The notes under the pieces are model-generated. The model had not been told where the DNA came from and did no database searches. It saw only the letters and a program-made list of their open reading frames with translations. From NCBI GenBank assembly GCA_039045975.1, contig JBCCJA010000025.1, forward strand, positions 1 through 47,365: DNA of 47,365 nt. Direction: 5' to 3'. A program made the position numbers and the translations under genes. The DNA comes from JBCCJA01 sp039045975 (GTDB lineage Bacteria; Planctomycetota; Planctomycetia; Planctomycetales; Planctomycetaceae). Positions 27,067 through 37,805 of the stretch are shown here, piece by piece; the stretch's first letter is position 1, and each line of letters starts with the position of its first letter.

Positions 27067-28692
27067 ATGCATCGCTTCGCCGCCCTCATCACCGCCCTCG
27101 ACGAGACGAATAAAACCAACGCCAAGTTGGCGGCGCTCGTCGACTATTTTTCCGACGCGACGCCCGCCGACGCCGCGTGGGCGGTCCATTTCTTGTCGGG
27201 CCGGAAACTGAATCGGCTCGTGAAGTCGGGCGACCTGCGGGCCTGGGCGGCGGAAGAGGCCGGCGTCGCCGAGTGGCTGTTCGAGGAGAGTTACACCCTC
27301 GTCGGCGACCTCGCCGAGACGATCGCGTTGCTCCTGCCGGCCCCGACCGAATCGACCGACGTGCCGCTCGCCCGTGTCGTCGAGGAGGGCCTGTTCGGCC
27401 TGCGGCGGGCGCAGGGCGACGACGCGAAACGCGACCTGCTGCTCGCCCACTGGCGACGCATGGACCGGCCCCAGCGGTTCGTGTTTAACAAACTGCTCAC
27501 CGGCGGGTTCCGCATCGGCGTGTCGCAGCGGTCGGTGACGAAGGCGATCGCAACCGTCGCGGGGCTCGACCCTGCGCTCGTCGCGCACCGCCTGATGGGC
27601 GACTGGGACCCGACCCCGACGTTTTATGAATCGCTCGTCGCGGACGAGGACGACGGCGAACTCGACGACTCGCGGCCCTACCCGTTCTTCCTGGCCCACG
27701 CCGTCGAGCCGGAGGAGGGGCCGGCCCCGCTCGGCGACCCGTCGGAATTCTTAATCGATTGGAAATGGGACGGCATCCGCGCCCAAGTCATCCGCCGTTC
27801 CGGGAAAAGCTATATCTGGTCCCGCGGCGAGGAGCTGATCGGCGAAAAGTTCCCCGAGATCGAAGCCGTCGCCGACGCGTTGCCCGACGGCACGGTACTC
27901 GACGGGGAACTCGTCGCCAGAAAGGACGGCGTCGTCCTCCCGTTCGGCGAACTGCAGCGGCGGCTGAACCGGAAGTCGGTCGGCAAGAAATTATTAAAGG
28001 ACGTTCCGGGACATTTGATCGCGTTCGACATCCTCGAAGCGGGCGGCGAGGACGTCCGGTCCCGGCCGCTGACGGAACGCCGCCGCCGGCTCGTCACGCT
28101 GCTGGAGGAACGCGCGATCGATCCGTCGCGACTGAGCCTGTCCGAGACGATCGAAGAGACGTCTTGGGACAGTCTCGCGGCGGTCCGTGAGACGAGCCGC
28201 GAGCGGCGGGCCGAGGGGCTGATGCTCAAACGCCGCGACGAGCCTTACGGCGTCGGCCGGGTCCGCGGCCCGTGGTGGAAGTGGAAGGTCGATCCGTTCA
28301 CCGTCGACGCAGTCATGATTTATGCCCAGGCCGGCCACGGCCGCCGGGCGAACCTTTACACCGACTACACCTTCGCGGCATGGCGGACCGGCGAGGGCGG
28401 CGAAGACGAACTCGTCCCGTTCGCGAAGGCCTACAGCGGGCTGACCGACGAGGAGATCGGCGAGGTCGACCGCTGGGTCCGCCGCAACACCCTCGAACGC
28501 TTCGGCCCGGTCCGCTCGGTGAAGGCGGAGCTGGTCTTCGAGTTGGCCTTCGAAGACATCCGCCGCTCGACGCGACACAAGTCGGGCATCGCGGTCCGCT
28601 TCCCGAGGATCGCCCGCTGGCGGAAAGACAAACCCGCGGCCGAGGCCGACCGACTCGACACGATCGTCGATCTGCTCCCGGACGACCGGTAG
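27067..28692 (+). CDS. ATP-dependent DNA ligase
   Basis: A protein of 541 residues with the three-domain plan of bacterial ATP-dependent ligases. The N-terminal DNA-binding domain is at ~1-200. The adenylation domain has motif I DWKWDGIRAQ (Lys233), motif III-like LIAFDILEAGGEDV and motif IV-like RAEGLMLKRRDEPYG. Motif V (WWKWKVDPFTVDAVM) leads into the C-terminal OB domain. It seals DNA nicks using ATP. This ligase group is genetically tied to the exonuclease encoded at 22713; the Lhr-like helicase and PdeM-type phosphoesterase often found with them are not seen here. ATG 27067 is chosen, 80 bases after the sulfatase. Confidence 0.95.
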   Translation: MHRFAALITALDETNKTNAKLAALVDYFSDATPADAAWAVHFLSGRKLNRLVKSGDLRAWAAEEAGVAEWLFEESYTLVGDLAETIALLLPAPTESTDVPLARVVEEGLFGLRRAQGDDAKRDLLLAHWRRMDRPQRFVFNKLLTGGFRIGVSQRSVTKAIATVAGLDPALVAHRLMGDWDPTPTFYESLVADEDDGELDDSRPYPFFLAHAVEPEEGPAPLGDPSEFLIDWKWDGIRAQVIRRSGKSYIWSRGEELIGEKFPEIEAVADALPDGTVLDGELVARKDGVVLPFGELQRRLNRKSVGKKLLKDVPGHLIAFDILEAGGEDVRSRPLTERRRRLVTLLEERAIDPSRLSLSETIEETSWDSLAAVRETSRERRAEGLMLKRRDEPYGVGRVRGPWWKWKVDPFTVDAVMIYAQAGHGRRANLYTDYTFAAWRTGEGGEDELVPFAKAYSGLTDEEIGEVDRWVRRNTLERFGPVRSVKAELVFELAFEDIRRSTRHKSGIAVRFPRIARWRKDKPAAEADRLDTIVDLLPDDR

Positions 28693-29198
28693 AAACCGAC
28701 TATGCAGCCGAACTCGTTCTTCTGCGGACCAGGCGATCGTTCGACGGAAAAGTGACTGCTCGCTACTCGAGACAGATCAGTGGGGCTGCGCTCAGCCGAC
28801 CAGGCCCGCAAGGCAGTTCCACCGCGAGTCTTTTGAATCGAGAAAGAAACGAAAAACGGATGTCTTCGGATTCCCGTGATCCTGGCGGGGCGCGTGCACG
28901 TACACTCCAGACAGGTCGGACGTCGCAAGGACGCACTTTCATCCGATCAAAGATCAGATGCCGGGAGGACGAGTCAACGAACAGATTTCTTTCAATCCAC
29001 AAGTGCGATTAGACAAACGAAGCAGCTAGCAAACGAGCCGATCCCGACTCAGCTTTTGTCAAAGCCAATAAAGCTGACGTCGCTCAAGCCATGCGTTTGT
29101 CGCAAGATTTAATTTAGCACGCGATCAAGCCGGTCATGTAAAACCGGAACCATCTCAGTGCCGCCTAAAATAATCGAACAAAAAGCACGAGGCCTGTA
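28693..29198. other. Gene-free, lower-GC stretch
   Basis: About 500 bases with markedly lower GC than the surroundings. No frame gives a convincing protein, and I see no tRNA-like T-loop, terminator or array. It forms the left flank of the low-GC gene pair that follows, so it may be one junction of an acquired segment. Confidence 0.5.
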
Positions 29199-30014
29199 AT
29201 GGCGAAATTATGGCGCCCGACTGAAAGTGACATTGCAAAGCTCCCGAAATGGGTAAAGCAGGCGTATGTCGTGAGATGCGCGAAACGGTGCCTACCGCTT
29301 TTTCGACTTGAGGATCCTCACCCACTACAAGCCGACCATCTACGAAGTTTGATAAGCGCCATCGAAGTCGGCGACCGGGCCTGTAAAACAGGAAAACGGG
29401 AAGTGTATGGTCGCAGATACGCGCACGCGGCGAGGGCTGTGTATGACGATGCATACGATGATGAACCGGCAAAGGCAGCGTTTGCGGCATATGCATCCGT
29501 GGGCGTCCCGTTAAATCAAGACACGCTAGATCGGAATGCATATTTCGCAGCAGGTTCGGCGTTAACCGCAGATGGTGAATCGCATACAGAGATGGTGCGA
29601 CAAGACTTTGAGTTAATTTTACGCCTTACCGAAGAAAAAAACTGGGACGAAACAACTCCGATTTCGCAGGAAGTCTTCGGCCAACTTTGGCCCGCCGGCG
29701 AACCGGATTGGTTCACCGAAGGCCAAGAATGGCAACGCCGCGTCCTTGCCGGCGAGATCGGGAGCGGTGACGACCAGCCGACCGAATCGTCGTTACCAGC
29801 CGAAGAGCCGGGCACCATCGCGATCGACTTCGCCATCCCCGAAAGCGTCAGCGACGACGTCTTCAAACGGCTTCTCAAAGAGACCGTTCACGCCGCAAAC
29901 CGGCACCATCAGTTGCTCGGCGGCAAGGGCGTCCGCATCCGCGAACTGAGGCAGGTCGAGTCGGCCCACGTGCCGGAGACGCCATTGACCCCGGCGGGAG
30001 GGAGCGATGCCTGA
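29199..30014 (+). CDS. Uncharacterised protein, first gene of a low-GC pair
   Basis: A soluble protein of 271 residues. The N-terminal ~75 residues start KLPKWVKQAYVVRCAKRCLP and look all-helical. The middle reads QDFELILRLTEEKNWDETTP, followed by FGQLWPAGEPDWF. The last ~70 residues form a second domain (IDFAIPESVSDDVFKRLLKE, then HHQLLGGKGVRIREL). I remember similar FGPLWPxGxP modules in uncharacterised bacterial proteins but cannot name a family. GC is near 50% in the first half and higher in the second, against about 70% for the flanks. GAGG sits six bases before the ATG. It overlaps the next gene by eight bases. Confidence 0.75.
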   Translation: MAKLWRPTESDIAKLPKWVKQAYVVRCAKRCLPLFRLEDPHPLQADHLRSLISAIEVGDRACKTGKREVYGRRYAHAARAVYDDAYDDEPAKAAFAAYASVGVPLNQDTLDRNAYFAAGSALTADGESHTEMVRQDFELILRLTEEKNWDETTPISQEVFGQLWPAGEPDWFTEGQEWQRRVLAGEIGSGDDQPTESSLPAEEPGTIAIDFAIPESVSDDVFKRLLKETVHAANRHHQLLGGKGVRIRELRQVESAHVPETPLTPAGGSDA

Positions 30015-30408
30015 CCGCCTCTTCCTCCTCGACCTCGAAGCCGTCGACCCGGCCGACCGCATCGAAATCCTTCGTGCGGTTTGCGAGACACTGAAGGATC
30101 AGATCGGCACGCACGATGGCCTCGTGATCTCGACCAGCACCGATAAACCGAGCCTCACGCTCGACGCCGTTCAGCAGGAGATCAACGACGAACTCGAAGA
30201 GCAACGGGCCGAACGGGCGCAGGAGAAACTCCGCAAGGACCGGCCGCCTAACCCCGAGATCGTCCCCGACGTCTCGACCCCCGAGAAACGGGAAACGGCG
30301 GTCGAAAAGTCGAAGGCGTCGCTTGGGAAGGCGGTCGGTGAAGTCGCTCAGAAGTCGGCGATCGGCATTGCCGTAAGGTGGGTCGCCCATGTGCTCGGTA
30401 TTGGCTGA
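30007..30408 (+). CDS. Uncharacterised small protein, second gene of a low-GC pair
   Basis: A protein of 133 residues whose ATG overlaps the upstream gene's end, so the two are probably translated together and may interact. An N-terminal alpha/beta segment (LFLLDLEAVDPADRIEILRA, then DGLVISTSTDKPSLTLDAV) leads to a long charged helix (INDELEEQRAERAQEKLRKD). The C-terminus is amphipathic to hydrophobic (AIGIAVRWVAHVLGIG) and could touch a membrane. I recognise no family. Its position between the first gene and ParA gives no firm clue to function. Confidence 0.72.
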   Translation: MPDRLFLLDLEAVDPADRIEILRAVCETLKDQIGTHDGLVISTSTDKPSLTLDAVQQEINDELEEQRAERAQEKLRKDRPPNPEIVPDVSTPEKRETAVEKSKASLGKAVGEVAQKSAIGIAVRWVAHVLGIG

Positions 30409-30552
30409 GACGACTCTGATACTGCGTGACCTGCCTAACCGGCACCACCCGGACCCGCTGACGCTGTCGCGGTCCCGCCGCCGATAACGGTCGAATGACG
30501 GGCGACGGACCGCCCGCCGACCGAAGGTCTTCGGAACCGCCGCGGGGCACGG

Positions 30553-31428
<876 letters not shown>

Positions 31429-31462
31429 ACGGACGGCCGGCGGGCGGGCGGAAGTCCAGCGT

Positions 31463-31921
31463 CTAGGGGCCTTCGACCGCTGCGTTCTCGACGTTGAAGT
31501 CGGCCGCATCTGTACCGCCCGGCGGGACGGTGAACTCGAACACGCCGGCCTCGGGCGGGAACGCGAACTTCGATAACCGCTCCGCGTCGACCGCCCCGGT
31601 CTCTTCCGTGACGGTGTAAGTCGTGACCGTTTGGAGCACGACGTCGTGCCGGCCGACGACGGCGGCCGGCCGCGACTTCCCGCTCGTCGTGATCAGCGTG
31701 TAGCGGCCTTCGGTGTCGGTCCTCGCCGACGAGACCGGCCCGCTCAGCAGGGCCCCGTCCTCCATGATCGGGTTAAAGCTAACTTCAATACCGGGCGCGG
31801 GTTCGCCGTTGATCGTGATCCGGCCGGAGACTCTCGCGAACGAGATACCGTCCTGGTTATCGCCCGAACAGCCGACCGCCAGCGTGCAGACTGCCGCCGC
31901 GGCCGCGAAAGAGAGACGCAT
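31463..31921 (-). CDS. Carboxypeptidase-regulatory-like lipoprotein
   Basis: A protein of 152 residues with a lipoprotein signal (MRLSFAAAAAVCTLAVGC, Cys18). The mature part has the beta-sandwich pattern of small planctomycete surface lipoproteins: FARVSGRITINGEPAPGIEV, then ARTDTEGRYTLITTSGKSRP and VVGRHDVVL. It lies 86 bases downstream of the DUF1559 gene on the same strand, a pairing repeated many times in planctomycete genomes. ATG 31921 gives the lipobox; the frame is open to 31984. The role is unknown but is probably a cell-surface partner of the pilin-like protein. Confidence 0.88.
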   Translation of the reverse strand: MRLSFAAAAAVCTLAVGCSGDNQDGISFARVSGRITINGEPAPGIEVSFNPIMEDGALLSGPVSSARTDTEGRYTLITTSGKSRPAAVVGRHDVVLQTVTTYTVTEETGAVDAERLSKFAFPPEAGVFEFTVPPGGTDAADFNVENAAVEGP

Positions 31922-32007
31922 GATTCGGTCCGATGTCTGGGAAGAGACGAAAGAAAACCGGGCGGCGGGATCGACCGACACCACCGCCCGGACGCGACCG
32001 CGGCCCG

Positions 32008-33267
32008 TCAGAATTCACCGAGGACGTAGCCGTCGTTCCGCGAGAATAAGTACTCCAAGACGGAGTTTTGCGTCGAAATGTCGCCGGGGGTCGACTCGAA
32101 GTAGACCCCGAAGTTGCCGAACACTCGCGGCGTCGTCGGCGTGACTCCGCCCGGGGCGTTCGTCAGCGGCAGGTGCTGAATGTTCTCACTGAGGAAGCGG
32201 ACCGACCCGTCGGCCAACACGACCTGGGCCCCGCCGGGGTGGACGCTGTGCAGCCCGCCGCGGGTGTTTTGCAACGGGAAGTCGGGGCTGGACGCGTTGA
32301 ACGTCAGGTTCTGGTTCACGCCCGCCCGACCCCACGAATACCAGCCGCTGTGACGGGTCACGCTCGCCCGGGCAGGGGTCAAGTACAGCACGCCCGCCGC
32401 CGACTGGTGACGGACCGTGCCGTTGTCGAAAACCGTCCGGCTGTAGGCCCGCTCACCGAGCATCACCGTGTTCGACGTCCCGTCGGAGATGTCCCCGAGG
32501 CGGACACGGCTGTTCGTCGTGAACAGCCCGTCCCACTGCCGGATGTTGCACTGCCCGAGGAAGCTCGAGGAGGTCGCCCCGGTATTGCCGGGGTCGGGCT
32601 GGAGCGGGTGCAGGCCCTGGGACGAGTTATTCGCCACGTAGTTATTCGTCGCCAACGCGAACTGGTTCCCGTTCGGGACCTGCTCGACGACCTGCGGGAT
32701 CGAACGCATGTTCCCGAAGTTCTCCATCAACGCGATCTGGTTCGTCTGCGGCGCCGCGTCGGACGGGCAGCGGAACGTGTCGACCGGACGCTCGAGAATC
32801 GCGCGGAGTTGCGGATCGCTACCGACCAGCCCGCCGAGCGACGACGCCGGCCGGTCGCCGACGCGGAGTGACTCGAACGTCTGGGTCTCTTCGATGAACG
32901 GCAAGATCAACGCCGTCCAACTCCACGCCGCGAACACGCCCGGCTGCCAGGCCGAACCGGGGACCGCACACGAGTCGGACGTGAAGCCCCGCACGTCGTC
33001 CCAGTCGCCCGCACCGCCACCAAGCGCCGGCCCGTTCGGGATACACCCCGGCGGGAGCGTGTTGTAGACGTCGTGGTAGTTGTGCATCGCCAACCCGAGC
33101 TGCTTCAGGTTGTTCTTACACGCCGTCCGGCGGGCGGCTTCACGGGCCTGCTGCACGGCTGGCAGAAGCAGGGCGACGATGATCGCGATGATCGCGATCA
33201 CCACGAGCAGCTCGATAAGTGTGAAACCGCGGCGACCCCGCGGGACAAAATCGGAACGTGGCGACAT
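32008..33267 (-). CDS. DUF1559 domain-containing pilin-like protein
   Basis: A protein of 419 residues. The N-terminus RRGFTLIELLVVIAIIAIIV is a type IV pilin/pseudopilin processing site (cleavage Gly14/Phe15) with the usual Glu five residues later. Conserved blocks follow: AVQQAREAARRTACKNNLKQ, LGLAMHNYHD and NTLPPG. Near the C-terminus HPGGAQVVLADGSVRFL is the H-x9-DG motif typical of this family. DUF1559 proteins are massively expanded in planctomycetes and are thought to be surface structural proteins. ATG 33267 is chosen. The stretch upstream carries the palindromes at 33543-33576, about 280 bases from the start. Confidence 0.96.
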   Translation of the reverse strand: MSPRSDFVPRGRRGFTLIELLVVIAIIAIIVALLLPAVQQAREAARRTACKNNLKQLGLAMHNYHDVYNTLPPGCIPNGPALGGGAGDWDDVRGFTSDSCAVPGSAWQPGVFAAWSWTALILPFIEETQTFESLRVGDRPASSLGGLVGSDPQLRAILERPVDTFRCPSDAAPQTNQIALMENFGNMRSIPQVVEQVPNGNQFALATNNYVANNSSQGLHPLQPDPGNTGATSSSFLGQCNIRQWDGLFTTNSRVRLGDISDGTSNTVMLGERAYSRTVFDNGTVRHQSAAGVLYLTPARASVTRHSGWYSWGRAGVNQNLTFNASSPDFPLQNTRGGLHSVHPGGAQVVLADGSVRFLSENIQHLPLTNAPGGVTPTTPRVFGNFGVYFESTPGDISTQNSVLEYLFSRNDGYVLGEF

Positions 33268-33542
33268 CGGCGTTCTCCGACAGACGATCGAAAGATCGAG
33301 AGATGATTGAGGACGCATAGTAATTACACAGTCGACAACGCATCGCTATATGCGGATACGCCGTCTTAATGCGAAATCACGCCATGAAGCGGATCGCGAG
33401 TCTTGAACGGATCACGCGATCGTCAGTGTGGACTGAAAACGAACAAAAACGCGACAGGGCCGATTCGCACTACGCGCCGCAAATCATTTAATTCAAAAGA
33501 CTTACGACAAAAAATTGCCCGGGCGACGGACTGCCGAAACGG

Positions 33543-33576
33543 GATATTGTCGACAAAAAAAGATATTGTCGACAAT
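33543..33576. promoter_or_regulatory. Tandem operator-like palindromes
   Basis: Two copies of GATATTGTCGACAA begin at 33543 and 33562, 19 bases apart and separated by an A-run. Each contains the perfect palindrome TTGTCGACAA, a shape used by GntR-type and other dimeric repressors. The two could also pair with each other as a 10-base stem with a 9-base loop. They lie in a 404-base gene-free region (33268-33671) between the end of thiC and the start of the DUF1559 gene. I see nothing else in that region. Confidence 0.5.
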
Positions 33577-33671
33577 CCTGTGCATCGCACACAGACGGTT
33601 GGTGCCCACAACGTGCGAGCTTCGCGATTGCGTCACAGGCCTGAGACCGCACCCGGGCGAGGCCGACGTTC

Positions 33672-35555
<1,884 letters not shown>

Positions 35556-35635
35556 AGGTCGGTCGCTGGGATGGTGTTGCACACCGATATCGTAGGGGGC
35601 GCTGTGTCGGTCGCAATCTGCCGGGCCGCCGCCCG

Positions 35636-36673
35636 TCACCCGAACAGCCGCCGCGCCAGCGAAAAGTAAATTCCCAACGTCGCCATGTCGGTCAGAGCCA
35701 GGACGATCGGGCCGGCGGCGACGTGGGGTTTGGCGGAGACGAGGCGGATCAGCGTCGGGGCCGTGCCGCCGATGACGGCGGCGCACGTCGTCCCGCCGAC
35801 GATCCCGCCGACGAGGCAAGCCGCGACCTCCGGCTGGCCGAGCCACGCCAGCGCGACGCCCGCGACGAGCAATCCCGCCCCGCCGCCGAGCAGCAGTCCG
35901 GTGCCGAACTCCTCGTAGGCACGCGTCCAGAGCTTCCACAGCGTCGGCCGGCCGCCGTGCAGGCGTTCGAGGGCTAGACTGACCGACTGGATCGCGACGC
36001 TCTCGGCGAGGGCGAGCACGACCGGGACGAACAACGCCAACGCGACGGCCTTCTCCAGTTCGGCCTCGAACAGGCCGGTCAGGAACGCCGCACACAGGCC
36101 GCCGGCGACGTTGGCGAGCAGCCACGGGAAGCGGCCGCGGAACGCGGCGAAGGGCGATTTCGGCCGCGCGTCGGCGAGGTGGACGCCGACCAGTTGGAAC
36201 AGGTCGTCGGTGACGGCCCGCCCGGCGTGGGCGTCGCCCTCGCCGTCGAGCCCGGCCAACTCGTCGGTGTAGAGCGTCACGTCGACCGTGCCGAGCAGTT
36301 TCCCCTCGTCGTCGACGACCGGGAACGCGAGCAGCCGGTGCAGGATGAAGAATTCGCAGGCGTCGAGGACGGTCGCGGTGTGCGGGATCGCGATCACGTC
36401 GCGGAGCATGACGTCGCCGACGACCTTCGAGTCGGGCTCGACGAGCAGGGTCCGGGTCGGCATCACGCCGACGAGCCGCCCCGAGTCTTCGGTCACATAA
36501 AAGTAGAGGATGCCGGCCTTCGGGCTGCCGCGGCGGATCGCGTCGCGGGCGTCGGCGACAGTCTGTGCCGGTCGCAGCGTCGGCCCGGGGCGGGCGACGT
36601 GCTCGGTGACGTTTTCGCGGGGCGGCGGGCCGGACAAGGGGCGGTCTCTGCGGACGTCTGGCCGCCCGATCAT
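35636..36673 (-). CDS. Short MgtE-like magnesium transporter with CBS pair
   Basis: A protein of 345 residues. Residues ~25-145 contain a CBS pair (TVADARDAIRRGSPKAGILY, then VIAIPHTATVLDACEFFILH and LLAFPVVDDEGKLLGTVDVT). Residues ~180-345 form the membrane domain of MgtE (RFPWLLANVAGGLCAAFL, then LALAESVAIQSVSLALERL). It lacks the N-terminal cytosolic MgtE_N domain that helps gate the channel in Thermus MgtE. Mg2+ transport is likely; gating may differ. ATG 36673 is chosen because upstream codons look non-coding. It lies 20 bases downstream of coaE on the same strand and 80 bases before thiC. Confidence 0.87.
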   Translation of the reverse strand: MIGRPDVRRDRPLSGPPPRENVTEHVARPGPTLRPAQTVADARDAIRRGSPKAGILYFYVTEDSGRLVGVMPTRTLLVEPDSKVVGDVMLRDVIAIPHTATVLDACEFFILHRLLAFPVVDDEGKLLGTVDVTLYTDELAGLDGEGDAHAGRAVTDDLFQLVGVHLADARPKSPFAAFRGRFPWLLANVAGGLCAAFLTGLFEAELEKAVALALFVPVVLALAESVAIQSVSLALERLHGGRPTLWKLWTRAYEEFGTGLLLGGGAGLLVAGVALAWLGQPEVAACLVGGIVGGTTCAAVIGGTAPTLIRLVSAKPHVAAGPIVLALTDMATLGIYFSLARRLFG

Positions 36674-36693
36674 CGCCCGTGATCGAACTCGGT

Positions 36694-37506
36694 CTAGCGA
36701 GCGCCGGTCGCCGTCCGCGACGGTGGGCCGCTGAGCTGTCCCAGAACGTCGGCCCCGGTCTGTCCGACCGAGGTCGACGCGGCGACGACGACGTCGGCCG
36801 TCTCCCGCTTTCGCTCGAGCGGCCAAAGGACGGCTTCACGCCGCTTCCACTCGTCCAGGGACCAGCCGCGGGTGCGTATCGCACGGCCCTGCCGGACCGA
36901 CTCCTTCGTCTCGACGAAGATCAGCTTCGTGCAGAGGGGACCGAGGCCGCTTTCGAGCAACGCCGGGGCGTCGACCAAGATTCGGTCGGGCCGCGGGCGG
37001 AAGGAGGCCGCGGCGTGGACCTCGTCGCGGAAGATCGCCCGGACCGCTTCGTCTGTGATCTTTTTGAAAGTCTTCACGCCGTCCGGCCCGAGTTGGCGGG
37101 CCGCACCGGCGAGTGCGCGGCGGTCGACCGAGCCGGTCGCCCGGAATACCGATCCGCCGAACAGCCCCCGCAGTTCACCGACGACGCCGTCGTCCCGCAG
37201 CATGCGGTAGGCGACTTCGTCGGCCTCGACGAGCGGCCAGCGTTGGGCGTGGGCGAACCAGCGGGCGAGGGTCGTCTTCCCGCTCGCGACACCGCCGACG
37301 AATCCGACGACCTCGACGCCCGGCGGCGGGCCGAACTCCGTCGGGTCGGACGCGTCCGCGGGGGCGTCTTCATCGAAAAGGTCGTCGACCCCGACGCCTT
37401 CGAAAATGTCGCTGTCGCCCGTCACGACGCGGGTCGCCATGTCCTCGTCGAAATCGAAGACGTCGTCGCCGAGTAGCGACTGGTCGAAGTCGTCGGAACT
37501 GACCAT
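36694..37506 (-). CDS. coaE: Dephospho-CoA kinase with acidic N-terminal extension
   Basis: A protein of 270 residues. From about residue 66 it is a dephospho-CoA kinase: P-loop GFVGGVASGKTTLARWF (Gly71-Thr79), EADEVAYRML, VDRRALAGAARQLGPDGVK, ILVDAPALLESGL and RQGRAIRTRGWSLDEWKRRE. It phosphorylates dephospho-CoA in the last step of CoA synthesis. The first ~65 residues are strongly acidic (SLLGDDVFDFDEDM, then DIFEGVGVDDLFDED) and absent from the usual ~200-residue enzyme. An internal ATG at residue 23 is possible but would not remove the extension. It probably heads a transcript with the MgtE-like gene. Confidence 0.9.
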   Translation of the reverse strand: MVSSDDFDQSLLGDDVFDFDEDMATRVVTGDSDIFEGVGVDDLFDEDAPADASDPTEFGPPPGVEVVGFVGGVASGKTTLARWFAHAQRWPLVEADEVAYRMLRDDGVVGELRGLFGGSVFRATGSVDRRALAGAARQLGPDGVKTFKKITDEAVRAIFRDEVHAAASFRPRPDRILVDAPALLESGLGPLCTKLIFVETKESVRQGRAIRTRGWSLDEWKRREAVLWPLERKRETADVVVAASTSVGQTGADVLGQLSGPPSRTATGAR

Positions 37507-37563
37507 GAAAGGGCGTCGCCGGATGGGGCCGCGGAGTCTTGTCCGTCAGCCAATAGGCCACAG

Positions 37564-37590
37564 TCGTGCCTCGTGATCCGCGAGGCACGA
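37564..37590. repeat. Perfect hairpin between coaE and the PfkB kinase gene
   Basis: TCGTGCCTCG (37564-37573) pairs with CGAGGCACGA (37581-37590) around a seven-base loop. A second palindrome, GGCACGAGTGCC, overlaps its right end. No T-tract follows. It lies in the 299-base divergent intergenic region 37507-37805, where I see no gene. Confidence 0.6.
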
Positions 37591-37805
37591 GTGCCTGCTT
37601 TCACGAATAATTCACAAAATGGACGCGTCGGCGCACGGAGCGACCGACCCGGCCGCCCATCGCGACGGCATCGCTCACGTCCGGCGATTCGAAGGCCGAC
37701 GCCCCGCGGTCGGGTCGGTTCCCAACCCGGCCCGCACCGCCCACACTCGCGGGCCGACGAATCCCATCCCGCCCCGACCGATCCGGCGACGTCCGGTCCC
37801 GACCT

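Noticed and set aside
28693..29198. Structured RNA gene such as tmRNA or RNase P RNA in the low-GC gap
   Set aside because: No T-loop, pseudoknot core or other conserved block was found by eye.
33543..33576. Intrinsic terminator of thiC
   Set aside because: On the thiC strand the T-run lies in the loop between palindromes and not after a GC-rich stem.
35556..35635. TPP riboswitch upstream of thiC
   Set aside because: The 80-base gap lacks the conserved CUGAGA and ACCUGA blocks.
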